Shown: piece by piece, positions 52,025 to 60,818 of the stretch
How positions within the stretch are numbered: position 1 is the first letter of the stretch
Layout: each line of letters begins with the position of its first letter
Assembly: GCF_016424485.1 (NCBI RefSeq)
Contig: NZ_JAELUP010000097.1
Span: forward strand, 1 to 64,000
Direction of reading: 5' to 3'
Source: Paenibacillus roseus
GTDB lineage: Bacteria; Bacillota; Bacilli; Paenibacillales; Paenibacillaceae
DNA: 64,000 nt
Position numbers and translations under genes: made by a program
Notes under the pieces: model-generated
What the model saw: the letters and a program-made list of their open reading frames with translations, nothing else
What the model was told of the DNA's origin: nothing
The model's database searches: none

Positions 52025-53188
52025 TTACAGGCTTGCTTTGAGAATGTTCACGACATCTTCCTTCGCCAGCTTCTTGTAGGAACCGATCGGCCCGAACTGT
52101 GTAGCTTCCTCCGCCATCCGTTGGATGTTCTCGTCATTGATACCCAGCTCCCCAAGTGTTGCTGGCGCGCCAATGCGGGTGAAATAAGCGCGTGTAGCCT
52201 CAATGCCCTCCAACGCAATCTCATCGTCGGTCTTGCCGTTCGCATCAACGCCCCATACTCTGACGGCAAATTGTACGAAACGATCAACCCGCTCCTTGTA
52301 CACATACTTCATCCAGTTTGGGAAAATGATCGCAAGGCCGGCGCCATGAGCGATATCATAGATGGCGCTCACTTCATGCTCGATGCCATGAGTTGCCCAG
52401 TCCGTAACCACCCCGATTGGCAGTGTGCCGTTGAGAGCATAAGTACCGGCAAGCAACAGATTGGCCCGGGCGTTATAGTCAGAGCCGTTCGCAATAGCCT
52501 TCTCACCGTTCTCAATGACAGTAAGCAGGATGGATTCGCCGAATCTTTCCTGAAGCGGGGTATCCGTAGTCAGACTGAAATACTGCTCGAATACGTGCGA
52601 CATAATATCGACAATCCCGTTGACGGTCTGGTTGACCGGTACTGTATACGTCAGCTTCGGATCAAGAATAGAGAACTTCGGGTAGACAAGCCGGCTTCCG
52701 AAGGCGCGCTTCTGCTTGGTCTCCCAGTTGGAAATGACCGAGTTGCCATTCATCTCTGAACCGGTAGCGGCCAGCGTCAGAATTGTACCGAGCGGCAGCG
52801 CCTGCTTCACAACAGCCTTGCCAATGGTAAAGTCCCATACATCGCCGTCATACAGCGCTCCTGCAGCAATCGCCTTCGCCGCATCGATTACGCTGCCTCC
52901 GCCGACTGCTAGTATAAATTGAATATCTTCATCCCGGCAGATTTGAATGCCTTTGTTGACCGTAGACAACCGCGGATTCGGCTCAATGCCCGGCAGTTCA
53001 TGTACGACTGTATCAATGCCCGCCAACTGCGCCTTCACCTGGTCATAGAGTCCCGAATTCTTGATGCTTCCTCCGCCGTATACGAGCAAAATCCGCTTGC
53101 CGAATGGCTGCACCAGCTCGCCTAATCGGCTAACCCTATCCTCTCCGAAGACCACCTTCGTAGAGTTGTACAATTCAAACGCGTTCAT
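52025..53188 (-). CDS. Iron-containing alcohol dehydrogenase (butanol dehydrogenase type)
   Basis: A 387-residue NAD(P)-dependent enzyme of the YugJ/BdhA group. It opens with MNAFELYNSTKVVFGEDRV; NAD binding uses LAVGGGSVIDAAKAIA, and TLAATGSEMNGNSVISNWETKQKR is the family segment. Metal ligands are expected at D-x-x-x-H in VDIMSHVFEQY and the C-terminal GIEHEVSAIYDIAHGAGLAI (HEVSA, IAHGAG). It reduces aldehydes or ketones in fermentation or detoxification; the substrate is unknown. It lies downstream of the accessory operon on the same strand, but a gap of 119 bases suggests a separate promoter. Confidence 0.9.
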   Translation of the reverse strand: MNAFELYNSTKVVFGEDRVSRLGELVQPFGKRILLVYGGGSIKNSGLYDQVKAQLAGIDTVVHELPGIEPNPRLSTVNKGIQICRDEDIQFILAVGGGSVIDAAKAIAAGALYDGDVWDFTIGKAVVKQALPLGTILTLAATGSEMNGNSVISNWETKQKRAFGSRLVYPKFSILDPKLTYTVPVNQTVNGIVDIMSHVFEQYFSLTTDTPLQERFGESILLTVIENGEKAIANGSDYNARANLLLAGTYALNGTLPIGVVTDWATHGIEHEVSAIYDIAHGAGLAIIFPNWMKYVYKERVDRFVQFAVRVWGVDANGKTDDEIALEGIEATRAYFTRIGAPATLGELGINDENIQRMAEEATQFGPIGSYKKLAKEDVVNILKASL

Positions 53189-53307
53189 TTTCTTCCCTCC
53201 TGAGCTAGGTAAGTAATTTCATCTGGAAACTCAGTATACCACTTTCAAAAGGAAAAGGCACATTATCTCAAGGTCAAAACCCGGCTGGGAAAGCTCCTTA
53301 AGCACGT

Positions 53308-54243
53308 TTAATATTGATTTCGTTTAATATTTCCGGCTATAAAATTCATAATGATGTGGGATGCGATATGGGAGGTAAAGTTTTGGGCATTATCCAGCCA
53401 AGGGCTTACTTCTACGATATCCATCCCATAGACGGGACAGGTGGATGCAATTTCAAAAACGCTATCCATTATTTCATGCGGGAATAGACCATTAGGGTTG
53501 GGAACACTGCACCCCGGAGCAAAGCCTTGATCTATGCTGTCAATATCAATGGTGAAATAAATACCGTCCGTATGTTTAAGCACATGATTAGTCACTTCGT
53601 TGAGAACAGCGTCCCGGCCTTGACGGCGAAAATCATACACCGTTTTGATCAGGGCGCCTCGCCTCTCCAATTCATCCATATACGCCGCTGAATAGATGGG
53701 CGCGCTGATTCCAATGATCGCGAGACTATTATAATCAATTTCGTCTTCCAGCGTCTTCAGCCAATGGCCGGAATGTTCTTTGCCTGGAATCGGATCACGG
53801 AAGTCAAAATGCGTATCAAACATGATGATACCCAGTGAATCACTGCCTATGCGCTTATTCATGCCGCGGATAATCGGGTCGGTAATGGAATGGTCGCCGC
53901 CTAAAAAAATCGGGGTATAATTCTCAGGAACAGTGCTTGCTGCATACTCGATATTGCGATAACTTTGATTCATATCGTGAACAATGTCAACTGAACCGAG
54001 GTCCGTGAGGGTTGCATCTTCGAGCGAAACTCTTTTATCTGACAAATATAAACTGTAAGAATTAAGGGTTTCCAGTATAGTTTGCGGACCGATACGAGTA
54101 CCAGGGCGATGACTGACAGCATAATCAAAAGGAACGCTAAGGAAACCAAAGGATAAATCTTTGAAAAGATCTATCGGGCTCCAATGATCAGCAAGCCACT
54201 TTACGGTTATATCATTTACGACTTTCGTTTTATTAATCTCCAT
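53308..54243 (-). CDS. Arginase/agmatinase-family ureohydrolase in the accessory operon
   Basis: A 311-residue protein with all six Mn ligands of the family: His118 (LGGDHSI), Asp143, His145 and Asp147 (FDTHFDF), Asp233 and Asp235 (TIDIDSID). It should hydrolyse a guanidino compound to an amine and urea. Substrate-recognition loops differ from textbook RocF and SpeB, and it is last in a minus-strand biosynthetic-type operon, so the natural substrate may be the pathway intermediate rather than free arginine or agmatine. ATG at 54243 follows TTGGAGGAA, 29 bases after the stop of the caspase-fold gene. The SpeB/arginase choice is not resolvable by eye. Confidence 0.82.
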   Translation of the reverse strand: MEINKTKVVNDITVKWLADHWSPIDLFKDLSFGFLSVPFDYAVSHRPGTRIGPQTILETLNSYSLYLSDKRVSLEDATLTDLGSVDIVHDMNQSYRNIEYAASTVPENYTPIFLGGDHSITDPIIRGMNKRIGSDSLGIIMFDTHFDFRDPIPGKEHSGHWLKTLEDEIDYNSLAIIGISAPIYSAAYMDELERRGALIKTVYDFRRQGRDAVLNEVTNHVLKHTDGIYFTIDIDSIDQGFAPGCSVPNPNGLFPHEIMDSVFEIASTCPVYGMDIVEVSPWLDNAQNFTSHIASHIIMNFIAGNIKRNQY

Positions 54244-54272
54244 TTTGATTTCCTCCAACTCAATAATGATTG

Positions 54273-56543
54273 CTAATGGACCCAAATGCTTCGACCGCTC
54301 AAGTAAATTTGAGTCATGGAAATGAAGGCCGTTTGCAAAGCGTATTGATGAATAGGAACATCCGATTCTACGACCAGTTCGAAATCAACTTCTTTGGTCT
54401 CATGCGGTTGAAGCAAGATTTTCTTTATCGGTTCCCCAGACCCGATTCCAAGCTCTGAGCTTCTTCGGACAGCCAATACACAATAGCCGTCAAAAACTTT
54501 TTCCGTACTGTTTTTCAATTGTAAAACAACATTATTATTGCTTGCCTTCGTAAATGATTCTTGAAGTTTGAGCTGAAGGGACAGATCATGATCCGGCTTG
54601 TCTTCCAATCCTCCACAGCTTGAACAGATGGTTTCCGTTCTTTTTATGTTTGGCTGCAAAATATGAACTAACGTTCTGGAGGCTAGCGTTTTACCGCAAA
54701 GATAACAGTCCTCCGGGCTATGATCCGGTTGCAAAACAAAACTTTCCTGATAATATTCTGAAAAGCGAAAAGAAGTTCGAGAAATAGATTCGTATAAGGT
54801 TTTTGCAATATCAAAGTTCAGCTTGTCCACTTCTTGAAAAAACATATGGGATGATTTGCGAAATTTAGGGAACTGGTGATGATGAATAAAACACTCTTTC
54901 AATAATCGAGAGACATTTAACAAACGATTCTCAATATTTTTTTTGCCGCCTTGTTTGATCCAGTTCGGATATAATTTGTTAAGGCCTAATGTGTTGTTCA
55001 AATTCTGATCGACATTCCGATAAACATAGAGGAGGTTATCAAAGAGAGCACTGACATCTTCAATATTCAGCAGTTGATCTCCATGTATATTCCCGTTGCT
55101 GTATACAAATAGATGAAGGGCGTTTTTCTCTTTTGTCGGGACAGCGGATATGAAATAGGTTTCTTTTAACGCTTTCACATGCAGCAGCATTCTTTGCCGC
55201 ATAAAAACATCCACAAATAATCGGGATTCCACTTTCACATGGGCAAATCCCGCATTAAATTTCAAGTGAATGGCTTTGCTTTTATCATCATAATGAGCAG
55301 TATCGTATTCAGCCTTTTCGGATTGGAGCAGAGCCGACTCAGGATCTCCAATGAGACAGAAAACATTTTTGCTGTGTTCAAATTGATTGGAGTATAGCGT
55401 GTCATTTAATATTGCTACCGCTTCACCAAGCGTATACCCGTTTTTTAACAGCTGATAAAACAAGACACTTTCTGATCCATATCCGTCCTTCCACCTCAAG
55501 GCGCCGACAAAACTGCAAGCATGGCCTTCCAAAAACGAATATCCAACATTGAATAGCGGGTCAAATGTCGCTTGTTTAAATTGGAGCGAACCGCAAGAAT
55601 TAACAAATACATGCTTGGCCTTGATTTCGAAGGCTTTTAAAGCATCTCCGGTTTTCTTAAAAAAACAGAAGCCGTTATGATCCATACATGAAGGCAAACG
55701 ATGAGGATTGATATAAGGTTCAATACCAAGATATGGGCTTTTGCCGCATATATAATCGGAGTTCAAATGAATCAAATCGCTCATTCCATGTGAAGTAACG
55801 GATAAGATATGAAGCGGACCCATCTCTGCAACGGCATTTCTATTGAGTTCAGCGTATGGCTTCGCAATGACGTCCTCAATGGCTTCATCCGGTGCTTTGC
55901 TTAGAAAGGCGTCTACAATCAAATGAGGCAAGCGCTCATCCTTCTTAGAGAAATACCTCTGTTTGGCATCTAAAAAAGTCATGGATTCAAAGGTTCTTCC
56001 ATGCAAAAAACCGACAGGTACGCCCGGTACGCCTTCGAGCAGTTCATTGTTTGTCTCACCCTGAAACAAACTTATAATATAGGCCGCATCATCATCAGTC
56101 AGATTTTCAACTACAAAATATATGCTGTTCGCTGTATGAATCAAATCTGAAAGCACCTTGTCTCTCAGAGAACCGACTGCAATAAACTCTCTTTTCTCGT
56201 ATACGGCGCGTATAGCACCCAGACCGGCGCTGGTCCCGACCCCAACAATGTACGATCCCTTGCGTATGGCCTCATCCTTGATTAGGTCCTGATAGAAGGA
56301 CATTAATTCATTGTAATTTTCACTCTCCGTGAATTTACTAATCCGAAGTGCATATTTGGAATAGCGTTCATCGTAATTTGGAGGATTCTCTGCGAATGGA
56401 AGTTCCAGAGTTCTCAAGTGTTGTTTGGTATGCGTGTCATGGCGGCTCAATATCGGATAATAGTTGGCAAACGAATCTTCAAAAATGGACTGCAGATAAA
56501 AAGCGTAGTAATCCGCTTCGTTATTTACCAAAAGTATTGTCAT
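54273..56543 (-). CDS. Large caspase-fold-like protein with zinc-binding tail
   Basis: A 756-residue protein that I cannot assign to a named family. Near residue 252 is TSHGMSD and near 317 VNSCGSLQ, with a preceding beta strand (KHVFV) and a downstream FCLIGDPES. The H-G then C-G arrangement with a late GDP is what caspase-fold peptidases (C25/clostripain-like or CHAT) show, so His252 and Cys317 would be a catalytic pair. Residues 613-643 hold CYLC and CSSC, a probable zinc knuckle. No signal peptide or membrane helix is evident. It overlaps nothing but is 13 bases from the ATP-grasp stop. Proteolytic maturation of a peptide is a reasonable guess, not shown. Confidence 0.6.
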   Translation of the reverse strand: MTILLVNNEADYYAFYLQSIFEDSFANYYPILSRHDTHTKQHLRTLELPFAENPPNYDERYSKYALRISKFTESENYNELMSFYQDLIKDEAIRKGSYIVGVGTSAGLGAIRAVYEKREFIAVGSLRDKVLSDLIHTANSIYFVVENLTDDDAAYIISLFQGETNNELLEGVPGVPVGFLHGRTFESMTFLDAKQRYFSKKDERLPHLIVDAFLSKAPDEAIEDVIAKPYAELNRNAVAEMGPLHILSVTSHGMSDLIHLNSDYICGKSPYLGIEPYINPHRLPSCMDHNGFCFFKKTGDALKAFEIKAKHVFVNSCGSLQFKQATFDPLFNVGYSFLEGHACSFVGALRWKDGYGSESVLFYQLLKNGYTLGEAVAILNDTLYSNQFEHSKNVFCLIGDPESALLQSEKAEYDTAHYDDKSKAIHLKFNAGFAHVKVESRLFVDVFMRQRMLLHVKALKETYFISAVPTKEKNALHLFVYSNGNIHGDQLLNIEDVSALFDNLLYVYRNVDQNLNNTLGLNKLYPNWIKQGGKKNIENRLLNVSRLLKECFIHHHQFPKFRKSSHMFFQEVDKLNFDIAKTLYESISRTSFRFSEYYQESFVLQPDHSPEDCYLCGKTLASRTLVHILQPNIKRTETICSSCGGLEDKPDHDLSLQLKLQESFTKASNNNVVLQLKNSTEKVFDGYCVLAVRRSSELGIGSGEPIKKILLQPHETKEVDFELVVESDVPIHQYALQTAFISMTQIYLSGRSIWVH

Positions 56544-56556
56544 CACTCATACCCCT

Positions 56557-57804
56557 CTAATCGGCGAGAAACTTGAACACTGCGGTTTTGGCTGCGGTTT
56601 CAGCTATTTCAAGCGCTTCTTCCGGGGTTTCTGCTTCCGTGACAAGACGCAACAAAATGTCTCCATTTGATTTAGGCGGAAACTGATAATGCCCTCCTTC
56701 ACTCGCAATCACTTTCACTGCATGAACCCCATCTATTTTTTGTATCGCAGATAAATTTTCAATGCCTCCAAACACTCCCGTCTTCGGAGATAAAGATCCA
56801 TACATCGCGGCGCCCTTGTTCTTCGTCGGATTCCACAACGCCTCATCGTTCCCCAGGGCAATTTCTACAACTTGCTGAATGGGGCTGGCGCCAAGCGCTA
56901 ATTCGATCATATGGCTCCCCGCCATATCTCCCATTAGCCTCGGATTGATTTCAAGTATTTTTACAGCGCCATTATGTACTCTGCATTCGGTGTGAATGAC
57001 GCCACAATCAATATTTAATTCTTTAAGCGCCAAGGAAACTTCTTGAAATAAATGTTCGGTTTGCTCCGTCCGCACAGGGAAGAACACTCCTTCTTCGACA
57101 AAAAAACCGCGGTCCACACCCGTCAATACTTTTCCGGTTACCCCGATGCATTGAATGGCTTGCTTTTTATGCTGCACCGTTTCAACGCTATATTCTTCGC
57201 CTTCTATAAATTGCTCAAGCAGTACCCCTTCAGCATACCGTTGGCCTGATGAATTAACTGCCCATGCCTGAGATTCCTTGATATAATCCGCAAGTTCCTG
57301 TTCATCATTAATCAAGTTGACATTCAAACTATCATTGCCATCCTGCGGCTTGGCGATCAGTGGGTAACCATGCCTTTCAGCAAAATGCCTGGCCTCTTCG
57401 ATGGATTGCACCAATGCAAATGCAGGATTTAAATGAGGGCAACTCTCCTGTAATCGCAATCTCATCAAATATTTGTTTCTTGCACTCCTCGCATCCTTGT
57501 ACGGAATGGATATTAACCCTAAAATTTCGGCCGCATAGGACGCCTGAGGCACGTAAAAATCAGCCGTTGTCGTAATGCCCTCAATCGCTTTGGCTTCATG
57601 AAGCTCTTTGATTCCTTTCCCTAGCGCATCAAGGTCATTCGTATCGCATACGAAGAGCGCCGTTGAGCCGATATTAGCGGACGCATATCGTTTGGGATCT
57701 TTTGCAACTAGAGTAACCTGGTATCCTTGCTCTAACGCATATTGAATTGCTTTTTCGCCTGCTCCCGTCATACTCATCTCAACAAATACAATATGCTTGC
57801 TCAT
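56557..57804 (-). CDS. ATP-grasp carboxylate-amine ligase
   Basis: A 415-residue ATP-grasp enzyme. It starts with a preATP-grasp segment (HIVFVEMSMTGAGEKAI), then the ATP-binding part: YPLIAKPQDGNDSLNV (148-163), EGEEYSVETV (201-210), and the Mg-binding HTECRVHNGAVKILEINPRLMGD (271-293; Glu273, Glu285, Asn287). It resembles BacD-like L-amino-acid ligases and relatives in natural-product clusters, which join amino acids by acyl-phosphate. The MFS gene overlaps its start by four bases (ATGA), and the caspase-fold gene follows directly. Substrates are unknown; ligation of an amino acid or peptide is the natural reading. Confidence 0.82.
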   Translation of the reverse strand: MSKHIVFVEMSMTGAGEKAIQYALEQGYQVTLVAKDPKRYASANIGSTALFVCDTNDLDALGKGIKELHEAKAIEGITTTADFYVPQASYAAEILGLISIPYKDARSARNKYLMRLRLQESCPHLNPAFALVQSIEEARHFAERHGYPLIAKPQDGNDSLNVNLINDEQELADYIKESQAWAVNSSGQRYAEGVLLEQFIEGEEYSVETVQHKKQAIQCIGVTGKVLTGVDRGFFVEEGVFFPVRTEQTEHLFQEVSLALKELNIDCGVIHTECRVHNGAVKILEINPRLMGDMAGSHMIELALGASPIQQVVEIALGNDEALWNPTKNKGAAMYGSLSPKTGVFGGIENLSAIQKIDGVHAVKVIASEGGHYQFPPKSNGDILLRLVTEAETPEEALEIAETAAKTAVFKFLAD

Positions 57805-59063
57805 ACACTCACATCCTGCTCTTGTAGTTTTGTATTCCCGAAATATAATACTTGGAAAGCTTTAATACTTACTAGAATTAGAATCACGCCAGAAAACAAG
57901 ATCGCCCAATTTACGGTTAGAGAGGTGACGTCCAGTGCTATTCCCGCCAGTCCGGAACCGATAATTAACGCTGCACGAGAAAGTATGGATTCAAAGGCAA
58001 AGACATGTATAAGCTCTTCTTGGCGGCTATTCTTCTGCAGGAGAGTCCGAATTGCAATGCTGTAAAACATATTGAAAATCCCGATCAGAGCTACAAAAAG
58101 GAAAGTTAGCCATATGGATTTATTAAAACCTAGCAGCACCATTGCGACTCCCATGCCCAAGTAACCGATAGGACCCAAGGTTTTATCCGATAATTTGATT
58201 ATGTTGATCGACAACAGAATTCCTGCAGTTGTAGCGGCGAATGCAAGTATCATCTCAGAATGCCCGGCCACTATCGAACTCGCACCCAGATAGTTAATGC
58301 AATATACAACAAATAATGACATGAATATTCCAAACGCCAACCCTGCCAATGCTTCGCCATAGACAAGAAATGACAGTAAACGATGCTTGTTGATGAATTT
58401 GGCGGTGCTCCAGAATGATGTTTTGACTTGTGGCGTGAGCGGCTCATCTTTATTTGCAGCGTTGTGTGTTTTTAATAGATACAGAGCAATTCCTGCCAGC
58501 AGGAAAGGGATGGAGTCGAGAAGGAAAATCAAATGCAGAGGCAAATAGAAAAACGCGTATCCGCCGATCCCAAATCCGATTGCATACGCCGCCGATTCAA
58601 ATGTGCGATCCAGGGAATTAAACTTTTGAAGGGATTCCTTATCCACAATATAAGTGATGAATTCCATACGAGTAGGGCGGAAAAGGGTTGAAAAAATATT
58701 AAACAAGAAAATCATCAGATAGACTAGAATCATTGAATAATCGAGATAAATGAACAGGCTGACGATCATAAGGATAAAAAATCGAACGATATCATAGACA
58801 ATAATGAGGGTTCTGGCTTGAAAGTATCTCCTCATTAGTCCCGAAAGAAAACTTAAAAAAACGGGCACCTGCGTAAGGATAAAAACCAGACTCACTTGAA
58901 AAATAGAACCCGTTCTTTCAAGAATCATTAACGGGAGTACCATCAATAGAAGACTATCGCCTGCTATTGAAATACTTTGGGAACTAATGATTAGCCAAGC
59001 TTTCCGACTGTTGTGAATACGGCTCACCTTCTCTTTAAATAAATTTAACAATAGAGAGAACAA
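57801..59063 (-). CDS. MFS transporter, probable exporter
   Basis: A 420-residue protein with about 12 hydrophobic segments, in the EntS-like MFS_3 style: AWLIISSQSISIAGDSLLLMVLPLMIL, then RPTRMEFITYIVDKESLQKFNSLDRTFESAAYAIGFGIGGYAF, and the cytoplasmic loop LLKTHNAANKDEP before the second half. Position between the radical SAM and ATP-grasp genes suggests export of the product, as for BacE or siderophore exporters. The start is uncertain: TTG at 59063 lies inside a perfect hairpin, and GTG at 59027 is an alternative. It overlaps the ATP-grasp start by four bases. Confidence 0.82.
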   Translation of the reverse strand: MFSLLLNLFKEKVSRIHNSRKAWLIISSQSISIAGDSLLLMVLPLMILERTGSIFQVSLVFILTQVPVFLSFLSGLMRRYFQARTLIIVYDIVRFFILMIVSLFIYLDYSMILVYLMIFLFNIFSTLFRPTRMEFITYIVDKESLQKFNSLDRTFESAAYAIGFGIGGYAFFYLPLHLIFLLDSIPFLLAGIALYLLKTHNAANKDEPLTPQVKTSFWSTAKFINKHRLLSFLVYGEALAGLAFGIFMSLFVVYCINYLGASSIVAGHSEMILAFAATTAGILLSINIIKLSDKTLGPIGYLGMGVAMVLLGFNKSIWLTFLFVALIGIFNMFYSIAIRTLLQKNSRQEELIHVFAFESILSRAALIIGSGLAGIALDVTSLTVNWAILFSGVILILVSIKAFQVLYFGNTKLQEQDVSV

Positions 59064-59090
59064 TGTGCGTATCTCTCTATTGTTAAATTT
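59041..59090. promoter_or_regulatory. Perfect 19-bp intercistronic hairpin
   Basis: AAATTTAACAATAGAGAGA (59041-59059) and TCTCTCTATTGTTAAATTT (59072-59090) form a perfect stem with a 12-base loop, lying between the radical SAM stop and the start of the MFS gene and covering its upstream TTG start. There is no clear U tract, so it may control translation, RNA processing or partial termination. Confidence 0.6.
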
Positions 59091-59097
59091 TCTCTAT

Positions 59098-60249
59098 TTA
59101 AGAAATGGACGCTTTAGACGGATTTTCCCGTTCTCTTAACCCATCCACTATGATGTTGTCTTGCTCATTCAAGGCTTCCCACACATGGTACTCCTCCAGC
59201 TTACGGTCAAACCCTTTTAACTCCGTATCTACCCAGACACGCTCGCGAACGGCGCAGTGACCATCCTGTTCATGCTGGCGCAAGTGCGTAGCATATTTGG
59301 CGTTCCAAATCTCCTGTAATGAATGGATATTCGTATGGCCCAGGAATCGGCCCAACCCATTGCAATCGTAAGCCTCTCCATATAAATTGACGAAAAGACC
59401 GACGTTGACTTGACGACAACGATAACCGCCAGCCATAGGCAGTATCGGGTCATATTCAAGGCCAAACTCTTCCCGATCGATTTGAGCCAAACGTTCGACA
59501 AAAGAATTCGCTCTGTCTCTTTCAAAAAGTTTGGATTTATTATCTGCAATGCCTTCCGGGATCAGTGTCACAATATAATTATGGACATTATTCCTTCTGC
59601 ACCACCGGAAAATGTTTTCTATATCTGTTAAATCCTCATTCTTAGGCGTAATGACCATATCTATCGCAAGGCGAGTAGGCACTGTGTTGCTAAATCCCTT
59701 AGCCACAAGTTTTTGCAAAATTGTCTCCACGTAGGCGCCATAACCTTTTACTTTCACGATATTGTCATTGATTTCAGGACTGGATGAATTGTATTTCAAG
59801 AAAATGGTTGCGCCCAGATCATATAGTCGATCAATCGATTCATCATCAAGATGCCATCCGGAAGTGAAAATTACCGGCGTCATTCCGTTGTGATGAACAA
59901 ATTCTATAACTTCCCAAAAGCCTTCATCAATCATCGGCTCTCCCGAACCTGGGAATTCGACAGTACGAGCACCCAGAGCTTTCGCTTGGAGAATCAGATT
60001 TTTTCTGTCCTGTGTATCCAGTTTCTTGCGTGTGCCTTGATTGAAGCGATCCGGTGTTCGATCACAATAATAGCAGTGAAGCTGACAATCGCTCGTAAAG
60101 TCCAGGTCCAGAAGCAACATTTTGTTATTTTGTTTGGCCTCTTCAACTTCATCTTTTGCAAAATCAATACCATACGCCCATAAGTTTTCAATCTTATCGC
60201 GCGCTTTGACCAGGTGATCGTCATTTTCTAAATAATCCTTGAGTTTCAT
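59098..60249 (-). CDS. Radical SAM protein with SPASM/twitch-like tail
   Basis: A 383-residue enzyme. The canonical cluster motif CQLHCYYC (Cys55, Cys59, Cys62) binds the 4Fe-4S cluster and SAM. A GSGEP motif follows in FPGSGEPMI, and the barrel continues with TSGWHLDDESIDRLYDLGATIFLKYNSSS. The C-terminal part has a partial SPASM arrangement: GYRCRQVNVGLFVNLYGEAYDCNGLGRFLGHTN, HSLQEIW, and a later GHC. Such proteins modify peptides or small substrates. ATG at 60249 follows GGGAGG; a 40-codon in-frame extension lacks support. It heads a minus-strand five-gene operon. The reaction is unknown. Confidence 0.82.
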   Translation of the reverse strand: MKLKDYLENDDHLVKARDKIENLWAYGIDFAKDEVEEAKQNNKMLLLDLDFTSDCQLHCYYCDRTPDRFNQGTRKKLDTQDRKNLILQAKALGARTVEFPGSGEPMIDEGFWEVIEFVHHNGMTPVIFTSGWHLDDESIDRLYDLGATIFLKYNSSSPEINDNIVKVKGYGAYVETILQKLVAKGFSNTVPTRLAIDMVITPKNEDLTDIENIFRWCRRNNVHNYIVTLIPEGIADNKSKLFERDRANSFVERLAQIDREEFGLEYDPILPMAGGYRCRQVNVGLFVNLYGEAYDCNGLGRFLGHTNIHSLQEIWNAKYATHLRQHEQDGHCAVRERVWVDTELKGFDRKLEEYHVWEALNEQDNIIVDGLRERENPSKASIS

Positions 60250-60278
60250 TAAAATGTATCCTCCCTTATAAATGATTG

Positions 60279-60323
60279 TTATATCGTCAGATATATAGAA
60301 TCGACAACGACCTCGCTTGCCAA
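60279..60323 (-). CDS. Tiny frame before the radical SAM gene, candidate precursor or leader peptide
   Basis: On the minus strand AAGGGGGAG is followed at seven bases by TTG and 14 codons encoding MASEVVVDSIYLTI, then TAA; the radical SAM start follows 29 bases later with its own GGGAGG. The ribosome site is as good as those of real genes here. A peptide this short could be a minimal precursor, a translated leader or chance. It contains no Arg, so it would not by itself feed the arginase-family enzyme. Confidence 0.3.
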   Translation of the reverse strand: MASEVVVDSIYLTI

Positions 60324-60582
60324 TGCTCCTCTCCCCCTTGTGAAGATGCCCTCTATCAATACGAGCCACCTACCCCGAATTTCCTTTGTTACGCAAGGGT
60401 TCGCGGCCGCGTCGGTTCACTAAAAACGGCCAACCTTATAACGTGAATCTCCAGTTTTCCGCTGCTATGTATGTCATCGATGGGAGTTTGCTATAGGCAG
60501 TAACATAACCTCAGAATCTTTAGAAGATTCAAATCACCCAATCTTTTTTCTAATTTTGGTTTTAAAACCCATTTCGAGTATA

Positions 60583-60611
60583 AATATATCATTTTATATA
60601 TAAAATATCAA
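60583..60611 (-). promoter_or_regulatory. Candidate promoter of the accessory operon
   Basis: On the minus strand TTGATA (60611-60606), a 17-base AT-rich spacer, TATATT (60588-60583), with more TATACT just downstream. It lies after the arsC terminator. Confidence 0.45.
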
Positions 60612-60739
60612 CATACATTGCCAATGATGCTTTCGTATGAGAGCAACAATTTTGTGTCCAAATCACAATCTGTGCTTACCTCTAGCGAGGAGGAGGATGC
60701 ATAAAAATAGTTAGGCAGCCTTGTTCTCCTCTCGCCATG

Positions 60740-60796
60740 AAAAAGCTCCCCTTACAGCAACAGGTTTTATCCTTACCTGTTTACCGTAGGGGGAGC
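60740..60796 (-). terminator. Terminator of arsBC
   Basis: GCTCCCCTTAC pairs with GTAGGGGGAGC; a second inner hairpin ACAGGT/ACCTGT lies in the loop, and the minus-strand exit is a U5 run. Confidence 0.75.
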
Positions 60797-60818
60797 ATTT
60801 CAATCTCTATCTATGGAT

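Larger units (their letters stand above)
60250..60739. other. AT-rich leader region of the accessory operon
   Basis: No normal-size gene. It contains the candidate promoter 60583-60611, a small perfect hairpin GAATCTT-TAG-AAGATTC (60514-60530), the 14-codon frame at 60279-60323, and several other short frames without ribosome sites. The distance from promoter to the radical SAM start is about 330 bases. Confidence 0.6.

Noticed and set aside
60364..60420. Arg-rich short frame (GTG, MNRRGREPLRNKGNSG) upstream of the radical SAM gene
   Set aside because: Attractive as an arginase substrate but has no good ribosome site and a weak context.
60682..60738. 18-codon minus frame after the arsBC terminator, preceded by AAGGGGAG
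   Set aside because: The apparent ribosome site is the terminator stem; peptide MARGEQGCLTIFMHPPPR has no support.
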